Part shown: piece after piece, positions 12,546 through 25,290 of the stretch
Numbering within the stretch: position 1 is the first letter of the stretch
Layout: every line of letters begins with the position of its first letter
DNA from: Garcia nutans
Taxonomy: Eukaryota; Streptophyta; Magnoliopsida; Malpighiales; Euphorbiaceae
NCBI GenBank assembly: GCA_947685225.1
Contig: CANTUV010000015.1
Span: 2,480,001 to 2,544,000 of the forward strand
Length of the DNA stretch: 64,000 bases
Reading direction: 5' to 3'
Notes under the pieces: generated by a model
Databases searched by the model: none
What the model was told of the DNA's origin: nothing
Seen by the model: the letters and a program-made list of their open reading frames with translations, nothing else
Program-made: the position numbers and the translations under genes

Positions 12546-14105
12546 AAAAAAGCAAATCGTAACGTATTCGACTTCTACAGTAGATATAACAATTGATACT
12601 TATTTCTTGCTAAATCAAGAAACTAGGCAATCACTAAGAAAGTGGCATGTGCTGGTTATGCTCTTCCTATCTAATAAACTATAAAAAAAAAACCACATAC
12701 GAAACCTAAAATATCAAATGATGTGTTTTTAGGGTACCAAAGTCATAAATGCAATGTCCTGCTTAGGTAATTTAAAATTCTCTTAGTAGCATTTAAGTGT
12801 GATTCTTTAGGATTAGATTGAAATCTAGCACATAAACAAATACTATACATTATATTGGGCCTTCATGCATTAAGGTAAAGAAGTGATCAAATAATAGCTC
12901 AATATTTCTTCTCATCTACTTTCTTACCAACTTTATCTTTGTCTAACTTCAAGGATGTACTCATTGGTGTCTTACTTACCTTGAAACCACTCATACCAAA
13001 CTTCTTAAGAAGTTTCTTTTTTGCACTTATATTGGTTTATGAAAATTTAATCCTTTCATTACTTAATTTATAGACTAAGAAAGAACTTGAGTTTACCCAT
13101 CATGCTCATCTCGAATTCCCTAGTCATACAAGAAATAAACTTTTGGCACAATGCCTCATTCGTAACACAAAAAGTGAAATATCAATTTTTCCTTTTGAAA
13201 ATCCATTTTCAAACAAATATGCACTAAGTCTATCATGTCAAACTCTTAGATCTTGTTTCAATCCATATAGTGCCTTGGTTAATTTAAAAACATGGTTTGG
13301 AAGTCTATTGTCTTTAAAACTAGGAGGCTATTCAACAAAAACCTCTTACTTAATATAACCATTTAAGAATACACTCTTAAAATCTATTTGAAAAGGTTCA
13401 AAATTCATATGACATGCAAATGTAACTAAAATTCTAATCGTTTCTAATCTGGCTACGGGAGCAAATATCTCATCATAAGCAATGCCTTCCTCTTGGTTAT
13501 AGCCTTTGGCTACCAATCGAGCTTTGTTTCTTATGATGATTCCATTTTCATCAAGCTTATTCATATATACCCATTTCAGACCAATAATTGGATGATCCTT
13601 TGGTCTAGGAACAACTTTTCATACTTTGTTTCTCAAATTGGTTAAATTCATCTTGCATAACAATCACCCAAGATTTAGCATTACGAGCCTCCTCAATAGT
13701 CCTTGGCGCAATTTAAGAAGCAAAAGCTACATTAGAATCTAAATATTTAAATTTGGATCTAGTAGTTACTCTTCTTGATGTATCACCAATGACAAGTTCT
13801 TTAAAATGATCCTTTCTATATTGCCATTCTTTGGGTATCTCTTGAGTCACTTTAATCTTGGACTCTTTTTGTTGCAATATTTGTTCTATCTCATCATGTT
13901 TTCCTTTAGAACATCATTGTCTTCAAGGTTCAAGTGTTCCCACAAGATCATTCTTTAACCTTAAATATTTAATCTCATTCTTCTTTTATTTTTCTTTGAA
14001 AGAGGATTTTGAGAATGTTCCCTTATTGGCTTGCACTTTCCTCTTTCTTTTCCATTCACTTACTCTTTTGGATAGCATGGCCATTTCTTCATCTTCATCA
14101 CTATC
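12546..14105 (-). pseudogene. SIRE-like copia: end of gag fused to RT and RNase H remnants
   Basis: Minus strand. About 14105-13880 continues the gag C-terminal part (DEEMAMLSKRVSEWKRKRK). About 13850-13570 is the integrase-RT linker (IGDTSRRVTTRSK). 13564-13346 is the copia RT N-terminal part (KARLVAKGYNQEEGI, then FAPVARLETIRIL). 13345-12560 is decayed RT and RNase H (KLLKKFGMSGFKV, then LDKDKVGKKV, then FQSNPKESHL). Protease and nearly all integrase are missing, so an internal deletion fused gag to the RT linker. Many stops. The 3' end is lost at the LINE boundary. Confidence 0.8.
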
Positions 14106-15724
14106 TGTAAGGTTTCATGGATATCAAACAAAAATTAATAGAAGCATAAATCAAATATATAATCCTTGAAAACCATGCTAGGATCCATGCCTTTCAATTA
14201 AATCAAAGGAAGGGTTAACATATATTACACCTTATAGCGAATTTGAAACTTTATTTTCACCAAATAAATAGATCACCAGGTATTGGTTGTTACGAACACC
14301 CTCTACTAGTATCCACAAAATGAATTGAACTCTAAAACAAATGACGGTGTGCTAGCACTTGATTTCTGAAGACTCTCTTCCGAAAATAATATGAGTCCCT
14401 CTTTTTTTTTGGGTTTTTCTCTAAAAAACGTAAAACTACTTAACTAATAAGAATATAACATATATGTATATATATATATCTTGGGTAAATATGTTATTTT
14501 TTTAAATCCTAACCCTATACAAAATTTAACTTCATTAATTATCCTCAATAATTTATAATTAATATATATCTGATATATGTATAAAATTCATAATTCTTCT
14601 AAATCTATTAGGAAATAGAATACCTATATATTTATATTTATAATCCCATTTGGTCTCCATAACCATTAATGAAAATAATTATGCACCTTTTAAATGATTA
14701 TATATATACATATGTCATTATAGAAATGAATCATTTTAATTTCTATAACGTTTCCAAGATTGCATTTAAAAGAGCTCATATTACTATTATTACGCCTATT
14801 TTAATTCGTTCATTATGTGCGACCCTATAGATTCACCTAATATTAGCAATGGTCTTAAACTATTATTTAAGCTCATAAATCATAAGTGACCTCTAGCAAG
14901 ACATTATGATTATCCAAATTAAGTGAAAATCGGAGATCCAATTAATCTTATTTCACATTAAGATATTTAGTTCTTTTTTTACACGATATCTTAGATAAAT
15001 CATAGGGCATAGAATATGTCTATGTTTATTGATCAAAATTTTTTGATTCGCAATTAAACTAACTTAACAAATAATATTAATAACTCTTATTAATTTATTT
15101 GAGCATGGCCATGCATATATCTCAACCTTATATGTCAAGAGACCTAGAGATATCTCTATCAAGCTATGAGAAGAACAATCCCATCTAGATCATCTATATC
15201 CCTCTTCATGATTCGTTAAATGTCTAATAATAATCCTTATTAAATTTGTTTAAAGATAAAATGAAATTATGTCAAAAGACAAAACTCCTTATGTAGGGAA
15301 CCATAGTGATTTTCATGTTGAAGGACTACTTGACACTATTATGATGAGAATTACTTATGACATTAATCCATGTAGTATCATCATTTTGGGTCTATATAGT
15401 ACAATATTTTCTAACATGTATTTATGTTTTGACTTAATATGTCATATTCATGATCAGTAAAATATGATCATCAGACAAACTACATACTAGTCTTTATTCA
15501 TTATCAATCTATTAACAATGATTGACTAGGGATAATTTAGAATAGAATTCATATTATTTTAAGGTTCTACTGACACGTCACATACTTGATATCATAAAGT
15601 TTAATTATCTATTCATATAACTTTAATCATATTAAATAATAAACACGCAGATAATAATAAAATTCCTCATTTATTTTATCAAAAATAACAATGTGCAAAC
15701 ATCCCATTGGACTAGGACGCAACA
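14106..15724 (-). mobile_element. Copia-type solo LTR inserted in the copia gag
   Basis: The 1619-bp unit begins TGTAAGG and ends GCAACA. Flanking bases are CTATC (14101-14105) and CTAAC (15725-15729), matching at 4 of 5. Gag coding sequence resumes on either side in the right order. Orientation (minus) is a guess from the leader-like 'TGTTGCGTCC' end. No primer-binding site or polypurine tract lies inside. Confidence 0.75.
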
Positions 15725-16346
15725 CTAACATTATCTTCATCACTTGAGCTCTCAATTTCTTTAGTAGCTTTGAGAGCTATTAATTTCCTCTTTTCCTTTT
15801 CACCTTTGACATCTTTATCCATATTCATCTCAAAGGTGGTAACTTTCCTAGCAAGCTCATCAGTCCTTAGCTTAGTAAGGTCATGAGCTTCTTCAATTGA
15901 AGAAAATTTTGACTCAAATTGTATTCTTGGATGAGTTCTAACTGCTTTCAATATTTTGCTATTTGTATCCTCTTGAGCATACACTTTTCCAAATTTCTTC
16001 AAGTCATTAACAATAGCAATTAATCGATTGGTCATTTCGGTGACATTCTCATTTGGCTTCATCTTGAAGAGTTCATACTTATGCAAAAGCATTTGATTTT
16101 TGTTGAACCTCACTTGGGTAGTACCCTCATGATAGTTCTCAAGCGTCTTCCAAATGCTATATGCACTAATAAGATATCGGACTCTTCTAGCCTCTTCTCT
16201 AGACATGGAGTTCACCAAAATAGAGGAAGCTCTATTATTCTTGTAAAGAGCTCTTTCTTGGGCATCGGTCCATTATGCTCTAGAAATTTCCACTTGCACA
16301 ACATCAACTTTTTGAGTAGGAGGCTTCCACTCATTAATTATACACA
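15725..16346 (-). pseudogene. SIRE-like copia gag, central part
   Basis: An open frame of about 170 codons (16218-15712) resembles the copia Gag UBN2/retrotran_gag_2 domain: 'SAYSIWKTLENYHEGTTQV', then 'NRLIAIVNDLKKFGK', and an acidic 'SSSDEDN' tail. The N-terminal part is separated from it by the solo LTR at 16352-18884 and the C-terminal part by the one at 14106-15724, so the original gag is in three pieces over about 5 kb. Gag is the capsid protein that packages element RNA. Confidence 0.85.
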
Positions 16347-16675
16347 TCCAATGTAACACCCGTAATTTTAAATACAATTAAATAATTAATAAGGATGAGT
16401 AATTGGAGTGATGGAGGAAGGATATATGCATAGTATATATCTAATGTATACACGATATACACATAAAATATATATTGGATACTTAATGTATACATACTAT
16501 ATACATTATCACTAAAATTCAAAAAGTTAAAAGTAAAAAGTTAAAATTTAAATATAAAATTTAATATAAAAATAAAAATATTTATGGATGGGAATTCCAA
16601 AATTATCTTAATATTTTATTAATTATTTATTTTGTAAATATATATTTAAGAGAAGGGTAAAATGGGAAAAGAAAG

Positions 16676-16685
16676 TATATAAAAG
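16676..16685 (+). promoter_or_regulatory. TATA box of the Tekay-like LTR
   Basis: TATATAAAAG is followed by a CTTCTTCTTCTTCTC leader and the family-conserved TTGGCCG. The related LTR at 22648 has ATATAAAAAGG at 23046-23056 in the same setting. This is the expected position of the retrotransposon promoter at the U3/R boundary. Confidence 0.65.
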
Positions 16686-17879
16686 TTAATCTTCTTCTTC
16701 TTCTCATCTTGGCCGATTTTTATAGCTATCAAAAGGGAGAGAATTATTTTCTTCCAAATACTCTAAACTTCACCAAAAATAAAAGTAAATCAAAAGGATT
16801 TTTAAGAATAATCAAGGTTTCAAGTAAGAATTCTATCTTTCAAGCTTTATTTTCTTTAATTTTGAGGTTATATAACTATGTGGGTAGAAATAGAAATTGA
16901 TTTTAAATGTTAAAATATGTGGATATAGAGCTAATATGATGAATGTATGATGCTTTAGTGATTAATTGATTAAGGTGAGCATGATTGGTGAAGTTAGGGT
17001 TTATGGATGAACATGTGAAATTAGGGTTTTTGATAGTGTTACTATAATTATTAAAATGGATTGTTTTGATGTTATTTTGATGTGTATACTATGATTTTAA
17101 CATTGGATAATGGAAATAAGTTTGTTAGGATGAAGTTTGAGAAAGTTAGTAAGGGGGAAATTAGGGTTTTGGTAGAAATTTGGTATAAATGGTATAATTG
17201 ATGTTTGGTTTGAACAAAATGGGTAGAAATATGATAATAATGATATATTTCTACTTATTATTTGGTTTAGGAGTGTGTAAAGTAAAGTTTCCCAAGTGAG
17301 GAAGGTTAGGGCTTTGGAAGAAGTAAGGGTTGGAGTGTGATTTGGACTTGATTTTGGATCTTCTAAAGGTTAGTACATACTTTGTTAGCATTTATTTTAA
17401 ACACTTATATTTGGCATCACCATTTTGTCATACTTTAAAGGATGTTGTTGTTCCTGTAAAGTTGCCATTGTATATTAGTGTATATACTTTTATTAAAATG
17501 GTGATTTGTGCATTGGTTTGAAATTGAAAACTATTACTTAAGGGTAAATGTTAGTAAATTGTACAATATATTAAAAATGTGGATGTGAGCTACATTGTTA
17601 ATGTGACTAATATAATGAAAATGTGGATGTGAGTCACATTGTTAATGTGACTAAGGGCTATGGCTAAAGTGGTTGTTAAATGTGGAAAAATGGTTATGGA
17701 GTTTGGAAAGTGTGAAAAAGAAATGATAAATGAGACAAAATGAGGGAAATGTATAATGTTGATGTGTATTTTACCTTGCACAATTACATATTTCAGAATA
17801 TTGAGGTTGGTACAATCAATTTGGCATGCCAACAATACGTCATGACATTTCATATACCTTCGGGTGAGACACACTGGTG

Positions 17880-18010
17880 TCAGACATTATAGTGTCAAGG
17901 AGGTGGCCTTCGGGTAATATTATATGGCACTTAACCTCTGGTGTCAATAAGGGACACACCTTTGGGCAGTATGATGACACTCAAATCTCTGGTGTCAATA
18001 AGGGATGCAT
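17880..18010 (+). repeat. Direct repeats of the Tekay-like LTR
   Basis: Two to three imperfect copies of a segment containing 'CTGGTGTCAATAAGGGA' with 'CCTTCGGGTA' or 'CCTTTGGGCA'. Related text occurs in the LTRs near 9240-9370 and 24160-24204, so it is a family feature. A smaller duplication (ATGTGGATGTGAG..CACATTGTTAATGTGACTA) lies at 17578-17654. Confidence 0.6.
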
Positions 18011-18889
18011 ATTCAAGTGGTACTTAGAACTCCGGTGTTGAACCTTCAGGTCACAATAGGCCAAATCAATATTTCTAGAAGTTGGATATTGTGTAGGGAT
18101 TTAATGGGCCTAATATATGTGTTTATGGAATGTTATAAATATTATGTGTTAATGGATGTAAAACAAGTGTTTAAAAAGTATTGCTTGTGTTAATAGTATG
18201 CTATTTTAGGAGTCACGAAAGCATGCATTAATTATAAAATATTTTATGTTATTAAAGTATGTACCACTAAGCTTGTGTGCTTAGCGCAATTGATTGTATC
18301 ATATAGGTGATAGAAGTGCAAAGCAGAGACATCTCGATAGACTTGAATGAGACTAGGCTTAAACGTTGCAAGTAAAGGTAGGGGTTGAGCCACGAGACCA
18401 AGTCAGTCGGTGTTGCATACATGTATAATTTGTTTTTAATACACTTTGGCTTTTATACATATTAGGCACTTTATGTTAAATTTTTGAGTTAAGTGAGGTT
18501 TTGAAGGATGATGCAAAAATATATATAATGTATTTTAACTATGTTTGTTAAGTACTTAAATTTATAAAGAAGATGATCATTTTGTAAACTCTTGAGAAGG
18601 TTGGGAAAGTGATGAAGTTTGGATTCATATATATTTTGGGAGTGTAATATTTATTGCAGATTGAGTTGTGTTAACTTAGGATTTTATAGAATTACAAATA
18701 AAATTCTAACGAATATTTCTTAGAGATTTTACATTTAACTGAAGCTAAATTTTTAATAGTTATATTTTTATTACTAAATGGTGAATTTTACAAATATTTA
18801 TTGTAGTACCTTTGTATCCTAGATATGTATTTTATGTATACAGAGTATATGTATTATACGTATTTAGGATATAAGGGTGTTATATCCAA

Positions 18890-19095
18890 AGCTCAGTTTC
18901 TTTATTATCTAGGAACAAGTACATCTTGTGTTTCCAACAAGAGCAATCAGTTCCATCAAAATAAGGTCTTAGGTAGGAATTTAGATTTCCATGAGAAGGA
19001 GCCACGAAAGTAGAAGTATAGGTTAAGGTGGCTTAGGGAGGAGTAGTTGCCATTGTGGATCTTTCATTTCATAATTAAGCTTTTTAAAATTTTGA
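18890..19095 (-). pseudogene. SIRE-like copia gag, N-terminal part
   Basis: Minus strand, about 19000-18890. The frame contains 'YFDGTDCSCWKHKMYLFL', the hallmark N-terminal copia Gag motif (F.G.NY..W...M..FL). It is cut at the insertion site of the solo LTR, and its sense resumes at 16346. It lies just downstream of the primer-binding site, as expected. Confidence 0.8.
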
Positions 19096-19108
19096 GGCTC
19101 TAATACCA
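19096..19108 (-). promoter_or_regulatory. Copia primer-binding site (initiator tRNA-Met)
   Basis: Read on the minus strand it is TGGTATTAGAGCC, one base off the usual TGGTATCAGAGC. It lies five bases inside the LTR end at 19114. It fixes the element's orientation and shows that 19114-20346 is the 5' LTR. Confidence 0.8.
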
Positions 19109-19113
19109 ATTAT

Positions 19114-20346
19114 TGTCCCAAGATGGCAATAAAAGGGGGGTGAATTGGTCGTTTGATATAGTGATGGGAAATTTAAAAATCAAAAGCAAAATAAGATTAG
19201 AGTAGAGTAGAGAAGAATGAATACAAACAATTTATAGTGGTTCAGATTCATTAATCCTACATCCACTTTCTCAATAACTTATTGAGGTCCTACTATCTTT
19301 AAGTTTTTATAAGCTTAACTCTAATTTGGTATTTTCGCAAGCTCACATTAAACTTCTATAATAGATTTAAGAAGTCCTCATAACCTAATAAGAGTTTTAC
19401 CCAGGCTCACTCTAAAACCTAGCATTTCTAAGCTCACACCAAATTTGAACAATGGTGTTTAATCGTCACACCTAACACTCAATTATAATAAAAGTAAATT
19501 TTGATTCAAAGTAATGAAAGTTGTTTTTGCTTGGTTGTTGATGCTTAATTCTTATGAAAAATTAAGTTCCTTCAAGTATTTATAGCTATTTTAAGTTCAA
19601 CTAGCTATTTGAATACTAATTGGTGGGTACTAAGATGTTTGGTCAATGTTTCCCACATCAATCATTGAGTATAGCAACTTCACGGTAGGATTGCTCTTGG
19701 TCCAGTCGTTATAGGCAATGGTGCAATCAAACTTGATTTGGTCCGATTGTGCTATTCAATTTTCTCACAACATTCTTCCAATGGCTAGTGCACGTACCAT
19801 CTAATAATTGAGTGGATAAGTAACGACTATAATTTTTAAATCTTATTGAGCTGGTTTGGTCGAGCTCATCATGGTCCGATCGAGATTTAGCTAGTATGCT
19901 AAGAAAATGGAAGTGCCACTGGCCATGATCTCTACTAAAACTTATTAGGGATTTTATCTCTGGCTTGGTCTGGTCGAACTGAAGCTTGGTTCGGTCAGGA
20001 TAATTGGTATGATGAAAATTTGGGAGTACCGTCTGGCTGTGATCTCTACTAGATGTTTGGAGTGAAATTTCCATCATTATCCTAGTCGGACTAGATTTGG
20101 TACAAACGAACCATTGTGGTATAGTGAAATTTTGGGAGTGCCAGCGTTCATGATCTCTACTAGATAAAATTCTTGAAAATCCAAGCATTAATCCAATCGG
20201 ACTACCGGCAGGTCTAGTCGGGCCTATTGTAAAACTTTAATAGTTTAAGTTCTTGCAAAAACTAAACTTGGTGCAAGCACTAGTGCTATTCAATTTGTTT
20301 GCCTAAGATCAAAATAGAGCTTATCAACCCAAGGGTTTGGCTAATA
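19114..20346 (-). mobile_element. SIRE-like copia 5' LTR
   Basis: It starts TGTCCCAAGATGG with AAGGGGGGTGAATTGG, matching the 22173 copy (TGTTCAAAGATGG, GAGGGGGAGTGAATTGG). The far end is estimated where similarity to the 22173 copy stops, near TTGGCTAATA. It carries several short 'GGTC(C/T)G(A/G)TC' and 'GATCTCTACTAGAT' repeats around 19850-20170 that create a false 153-codon minus-strand frame. Confidence 0.75.
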
Positions 20347-21194
20347 GGTTTAATTATATTTCTCAATACTTTAATTTTAACTAATAATACTTTGCATGCA
20401 ACATAACCCATTCATTACAAACTTTATTTTAAATTTCTTTAAGTAGAAAATCTTAATTTGTTTTTTATTCTTACTTTTCTTTTTTATTCAAGTAACCAAT
20501 CATATCTATATGTCAAGTTATCTTTTATTTTCATTTTGAAACTATGCAAATTATACATGTATTATATAATGCCAATATATATATATATGCATAATTTAAT
20601 TAAACCTTATTTTATTTTAACAATCATTATAATGATGCATGTATGCATATAAATTTATGCATTATTTTAGTGTTATGCTTTTATATAACGTTACATATAA
20701 TTATGTTTATATGCATATATATTATTATCCATGCATGTTACCATTTATTTGTATTTCCCTTGTTTTATTATTAATGTCTTAAATGCAACATAGTCCATAT
20801 AAATTATATTTCCTTTAAAAATATTTACTTAAATGTCTTTTTTGCATATGGTCATATTTTACCAATATTCCAATAATCTTCTTATTTCTTTTGATTTTTG
20901 GGTTAGATCATATATGTATAGAAACTCATTTGGTTACCATGTATTATTTTATCTTTTTATTTTAATGAGTACACACACACACACATATATATGCATTTGC
21001 ATATGTAAATGCATATACTGTTATACACACAAACATATATATATATATAAGTCCATATCATATTTATTTACTTTTATGATTTTAATCATTTTCCTTTTTA
21101 CTTTTATATATGTAGCAGTAATTATACATTTAAATCAAGTATTTTTCCATTTCAGATATCCATTTAATATTTATTCATATATTTAAATAAGTAT
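20347..21194. other. AT-rich spacer without recognised gene
   Basis: More than 75% A/T by eye, with (CA)n/(TA)n runs near 20970-21050. The open frames are low-complexity. Nothing in it could be assigned to an element. Confidence 0.5.
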
Positions 21195-22172
21195 TGTAAT
21201 GCCCATGATTTTAGATAAATTAAACAAGTATATGGAAATAGATTAAAGTGTTGAGAAGGGTATATATGTAGTATATACCTAATATATGCATAAGAGATAT
21301 ATAGTATATATATGATATGTACCTAACATATACTTAATATAAATGTCGGACACATATTATATACTTAATAGATTCAAGATATGCACATATTGTATATATA
21401 ATGTACCCATAAAATATTATATATATATATATTAGTTATGTAACATATACCTAAAATATAAATGGCATACACATATACATTAAATATAAATGACATATCC
21501 ATTTACATAATTATGGGTAGAGGATGACAAATAAATAAATAAAGAAAAAGAAAAAGAAATTCAAAAGAAGAGAGAAAATACATGGTTGATATTAAAAGTA
21601 ATTTAAATAATTAATTAATTAAATATATATGGTTAATAAACGAATAAGAAAAATAAAAAATACTATTCGACTTCTTCTTCTTTCTTTTATGGCCGAAATC
21701 TTCATGTAAAGAGAGAGTGTGTGAGTTGCATCCAAGTACCTCAAATTACATAGGAAATCCAAAGGTTTCAAGGAGATTTTAAAGAAAAATCAAGGAAGCA
21801 AGTAAGTAATTCTTCGAAAGCCTGCTGTATTGAGTTTGTAAGGCTATGTTTGAAATGTATAGAGAGAGAAGGTTGTGTGTTAATTTTTAAAATTGATAGT
21901 AATTGAGTTACTATGGTGGATATGTGATGATTTGATGACGAATTTATGGAGATGAACATAAATGATGAAATTAGGGTTTTATAGTGAATATGTATAATTA
22001 GGGTTTCTAGTATGGGTGTTTATAATTATGATGATGGATTGATTTAGTGTTGTTTTAATGTATATATTATGATTTTAAGGTTGGTTATTGGATATGAGTG
22101 AGTTTAGATGAAGTTAGAGTTTATGAAAGGTTATGTGAAGTTAGGGTTTTGGATAGAGATTATTGATATTAT
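21195..22172 (+). mobile_element. Tekay-like LTR, 5' part, interrupted by a copia element
   Basis: It begins TGTAATGCCCATG and follows the family plan: an AT-rich U3 with tandem TATACATA-type motifs, a CTTCTTCTTCTTTC leader, ATGGCCGAA, then AGTAAGTAATTC. It stops at 22172, where the copia LTR begins. The remainder is not visible on the other side. Confidence 0.7.
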
Positions 22173-22647
22173 TGTTCAAAGATGGAAATTAAGAGGGGGA
22201 GTGAATTGGTTATTTTGAAGAAGTGATGACAATTAAAAATTTAAAATAAGATGAAGCAAGAGAAAGGTAGAGTAGAGAAGAGCAAACACAAAGAGTTTAT
22301 AGTGGTTTGGATTACCTCGATCCTACATCCACTTCCTTAACAATTAGTTAAGGTTGCACTAATCTTGAGTTTTTACAAGCTCAACTCTAACTTAGTATTT
22401 TCACAAGCTCACACCGAATTTTTACACGGTTTGAGAATTTTCTCACAACTCAAATAAGAGTTTTCTCAGGCTCACTCTAAAATAAAAGTGTTTCAAAGCT
22501 CACATTCAAACTTATAATAGTGTTTAATGCTCACGTCCAACACTGAAAGATTACAATAGAGATTTTTTATGCTATGAAATGAAAATTGTTTGCCTTTTGC
22601 TATTACAATAAAAAATCACTGAAATATGAAGTTTTTTGGTGTTATAT

Positions 22648-24690
22648 TGTAATATTCTTAACTTTGTTAAAATATTAAAATAAAAATTAATATAAATTAA
22701 ATAAATAATTTAGAATATTAAATAAAGTGTTGGAAGTATAAAAATGTAAATGTATATGTAAGATAGAAATAAAATATACATTCAACACATGATATACACA
22801 TGATATCTACCTAACATATACAATGGACAAATAGTATATACATGATATCTACCTACTATACACACTTTTAGAAAAAGACAAAGTTAAGTTAAAAGTTAAA
22901 AAAATTAAAAAAATTAAAAAAATTAATTTAATATAATTAATTTAATATTTATATAATTACGGATAGAAAAAAATATCACATTATTTTAATACATAATTAT
23001 TTAATAAATATTTATATAAGTGAGGGGTATTGTAGGAAAGTGAAAATATAAAAAGGTCATCATCTTCTTCCTTCTCCATTTTTGGCCGAATTTTGAAGGT
23101 TTTAGGGGAGAATTTTTATTCTTTAACACACTAAATTTAGTCAAATTTTCAAAGGAATTAAGGAGTTTTAAAGGAAGTTGCTTGAAAAAAAGGTAAGAGT
23201 TCTTTTATTTTTGTTAGGTTTTCTTAAGATATATGATAATGTGAAATATAAGAATTTGATGGGGTTTGAGATAATTTATTTTATGGGTATGGAAGATGTT
23301 ATTTTGACGAGTGGATAAGGACTTTATATTTGGATGGTTTATTTGTTTAGCTCATATACAAGTTTGAAGTAGTTAGTGTTGAATTTAGGGTTCAGGAAAA
23401 GTATTGTTAAAGAATTTATGTCTATTTAATTTTATTGTTTAAAAATATTATTAAATGATTTTAATGATGAAAATAAACTTAGATTGCCAATTAAAATTGA
23501 GTAGAAGGTTGTTTCAAAAACTAAAGAGAGTTGGGGTTAAAATTTGAAAATTGGAGGGAATGATGTTTAATAGATATTTAATAGCCTAAATGCCTTAGAA
23601 TGTGATTTTAAATAATTGTAAACATTTACATTTTGAATAGGCATTGAGTAGGAGCAAGTTGTCCATACCAAGTGGTGAAGGACACTTGAGAGAAGTGAAG
23701 GTACAATGGTGATTTTTAGCTTGGAAATATCTTAAACCAAGGTTAGTACATACTTTGATAGAATTATATTGTAATGCATTGAAAATGGCATGTTACATTG
23801 TATTTGGAAATTATGACTATGCTACTTTGATGTGTAAATTGACATGAAAAGTGCATAGAAGTGTGTTTAAGTCATGGAATGCATAATGTATGAATAATTA
23901 AGCCATTTTAAGATGACTAATGGTATTGTTAAATATGTTTGTGAAAAGAATGCATTTATACAAATTTTAGGGCATAATTTTTCCACAATGAAAAGTGGTA
24001 AATAAATTGATGTTTGTAAAGAAAGAGTGTGGATATAATGTAAAATGATGGAAAAGTGCAAAAAGAATGAAAAATGGCATAATTTTCAATGTTTGGGAAA
24101 ATTATAAAAGTGTATATAAAATGTGTGTTACATTTTGTAAATTTTGATTCAAGAGTTTTGTGTTTGGCGGCATGCCTATGATTGCCTTCAGGCTAGAGCT
24201 GGTGTGAGCGGGGATTTTTGCCCCCACTCCCGGTGGAATGGTTCTTGCGACTTCTGCACTGTTTAGGCTCGGGGCCTTAGAGAACACGGGTGTAGACCCT
24301 TAACTTTTGACCTAGTCCAATTTAGGCCAAAATAATTTTTGTGTTGTCTAATTAGTCCAAAATAATTTTTGTTATCTTCATTAAATAATTTTTGCTTTAT
24401 TATGTAATTTTTATTAATAAAAAATAAAAATAAACAAATAAAAATCAAAAAATAAAAATAAAAATCAGCGGAAAAATCGGCGATGAAAAAATCATCGTCG
24501 AAAATTCCAGCGCCGGCTTGGTTGTGGGCCATTTCGCCCGCAGGAGTTTCCAAAATATTATCTCTAGAACATGAATATTATATAGGGTCATATAGGCCTA
24601 ATGTATGTGATTGTAAAATATGATGGTTTAAAAAAGAGAATGCTTAAAATTTAATGTGAGTTTGCATACCACACTATAAATTTTATAAGA
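22648..24690 (+). mobile_element. Degraded Tekay-like LTR nested in the copia LTR
   Basis: It begins TGTAATATTCTT (preceding bases TATAT). It has the family leader (ATATAAAAAGGTCATC, then CTTCTTCCTTCTCC, TTTGGCCGAA) and later 'GGTTAGTACATACTTTGATA'. It is interrupted by the Tat fragment at 24205-24551 and resumes with 'TATCTCTAGAACATGAATATTATATAGGG', split here by eye against 18070. The right end is eroded and approximate. Confidence 0.6.
24205..24551. mobile_element. Chimeric Tat LTR fragment: two LTR ends joined in opposite orientation
   Basis: 24205-24290 is the reverse complement of the last 85 or so bases of the Tat LTR (TGAGCGGGGA at its edge, compare TCCCCGCTCA at 28831-28840). At 24291 it switches to the first part of the same LTR in plus orientation (TGTAGACCCTTAA, as at 26581). 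The fragment ends inside the 'GCCATTTCGCC' motif. It sits cleanly in the Tekay-like LTR. Confidence 0.75.
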
Positions 24691-25270
24691 AAAACATTGT
24701 GCATTATTTTCTTTAATTTTTATCATTACAAAGGTTGGTCTACGTGGCTTCGACCAATATAATAGAAGCATAACGGACATAATTTTTGAAAGGTCCGGTT
24801 GGTACATGATATGGTCCAGTCGGGATATTTGTGGTATGCTAAAACATTGGTTGTACTCTTCAAACTCTCTGGAAGTTTTGTGCATTTATTCCCTTTAAAG
24901 GTCCGATCAGACTACATATGGTCTGGTCAGACTTCTTGAGGTGCAGTGAAATGTAGGAGTACTTCTAGTCGTTAAAATCTCTAAATTTTTTTGTTCAAAC
25001 TTTACCCTAAAGTCCAATCATACTAAGAAAGGTTCGGTCGGACTTGCTTTAGTATGGTGAGAATCTGAGAGTACCTTGGACCATGAATCTTCTATGTGTT
25101 TTTTCTTCAATGGCCCAATTGGAATGTTGAACGGTCCGATTGGTCTTTTTGGGTTTTCTTTAAAAATTAAGTTCCTGCAAAGTTTAACTTGGTACAAACA
25201 TTAGTACCATTCAATTTAATTGCCTAAGATCAAAATAGATTGAATTAGTTTGAAGGAGTTTTGTCTAGCA

Positions 25271-25290
25271 ATCTTCCCCTTTTTGACTTT
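25271..25290 (-). promoter_or_regulatory. Copia polypurine tract
   Basis: On the minus strand the sequence CAAAAAGGGGAAGAT directly precedes the LTR edge at 25270. Together with the following 'GACTTTGGCAA' (plus strand) this is the usual 3' signal of SIRE-like elements and primes plus-strand DNA synthesis. Confidence 0.7.

Larger units (their letters stand above)
16352..18884 (+). mobile_element. Tekay-like solo LTR with perfect target duplication
   Basis: The 2533-bp unit begins TGTAACACCC and ends GGGTGTTATA (canonical last base pair CA mutated to TA). Both flanks are TCCAA (16347-16351 and 18885-18889). No interior remains. It split a copia gag. It has a TATA box near its 5' third, a TTGGCCG motif after a CT-rich leader, and repeated 'CTGGTGTCAATAAGGGA' segments at 17930-18005. 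Confidence 0.92.
22173..25270 (-). mobile_element. SIRE-like copia 3' LTR with nested sequence
   Basis: The left end TGTTCAAAGATGG aligns with the LTR at 19114. The right part (about 24690-25270) has the same GGTC(C/T)GATC text and ends GTCTAGCA, followed by a polypurine tract on the minus strand, which makes it the 3' LTR. Between them a degraded Tekay-type LTR (22648 to about 24690) is inserted. The copia interior lies to the right (25271-26580). Confidence 0.7.

Noticed and set aside
19727..20188. 153-codon minus-strand frame as a gene
   Set aside because: Lies wholly in the copia LTR and follows its GATCTCTACTAGAT repeats. No domain.
20833..21186. 117-codon plus-strand frame
   Set aside because: Made of CA/TA microsatellite and T-rich sequence.
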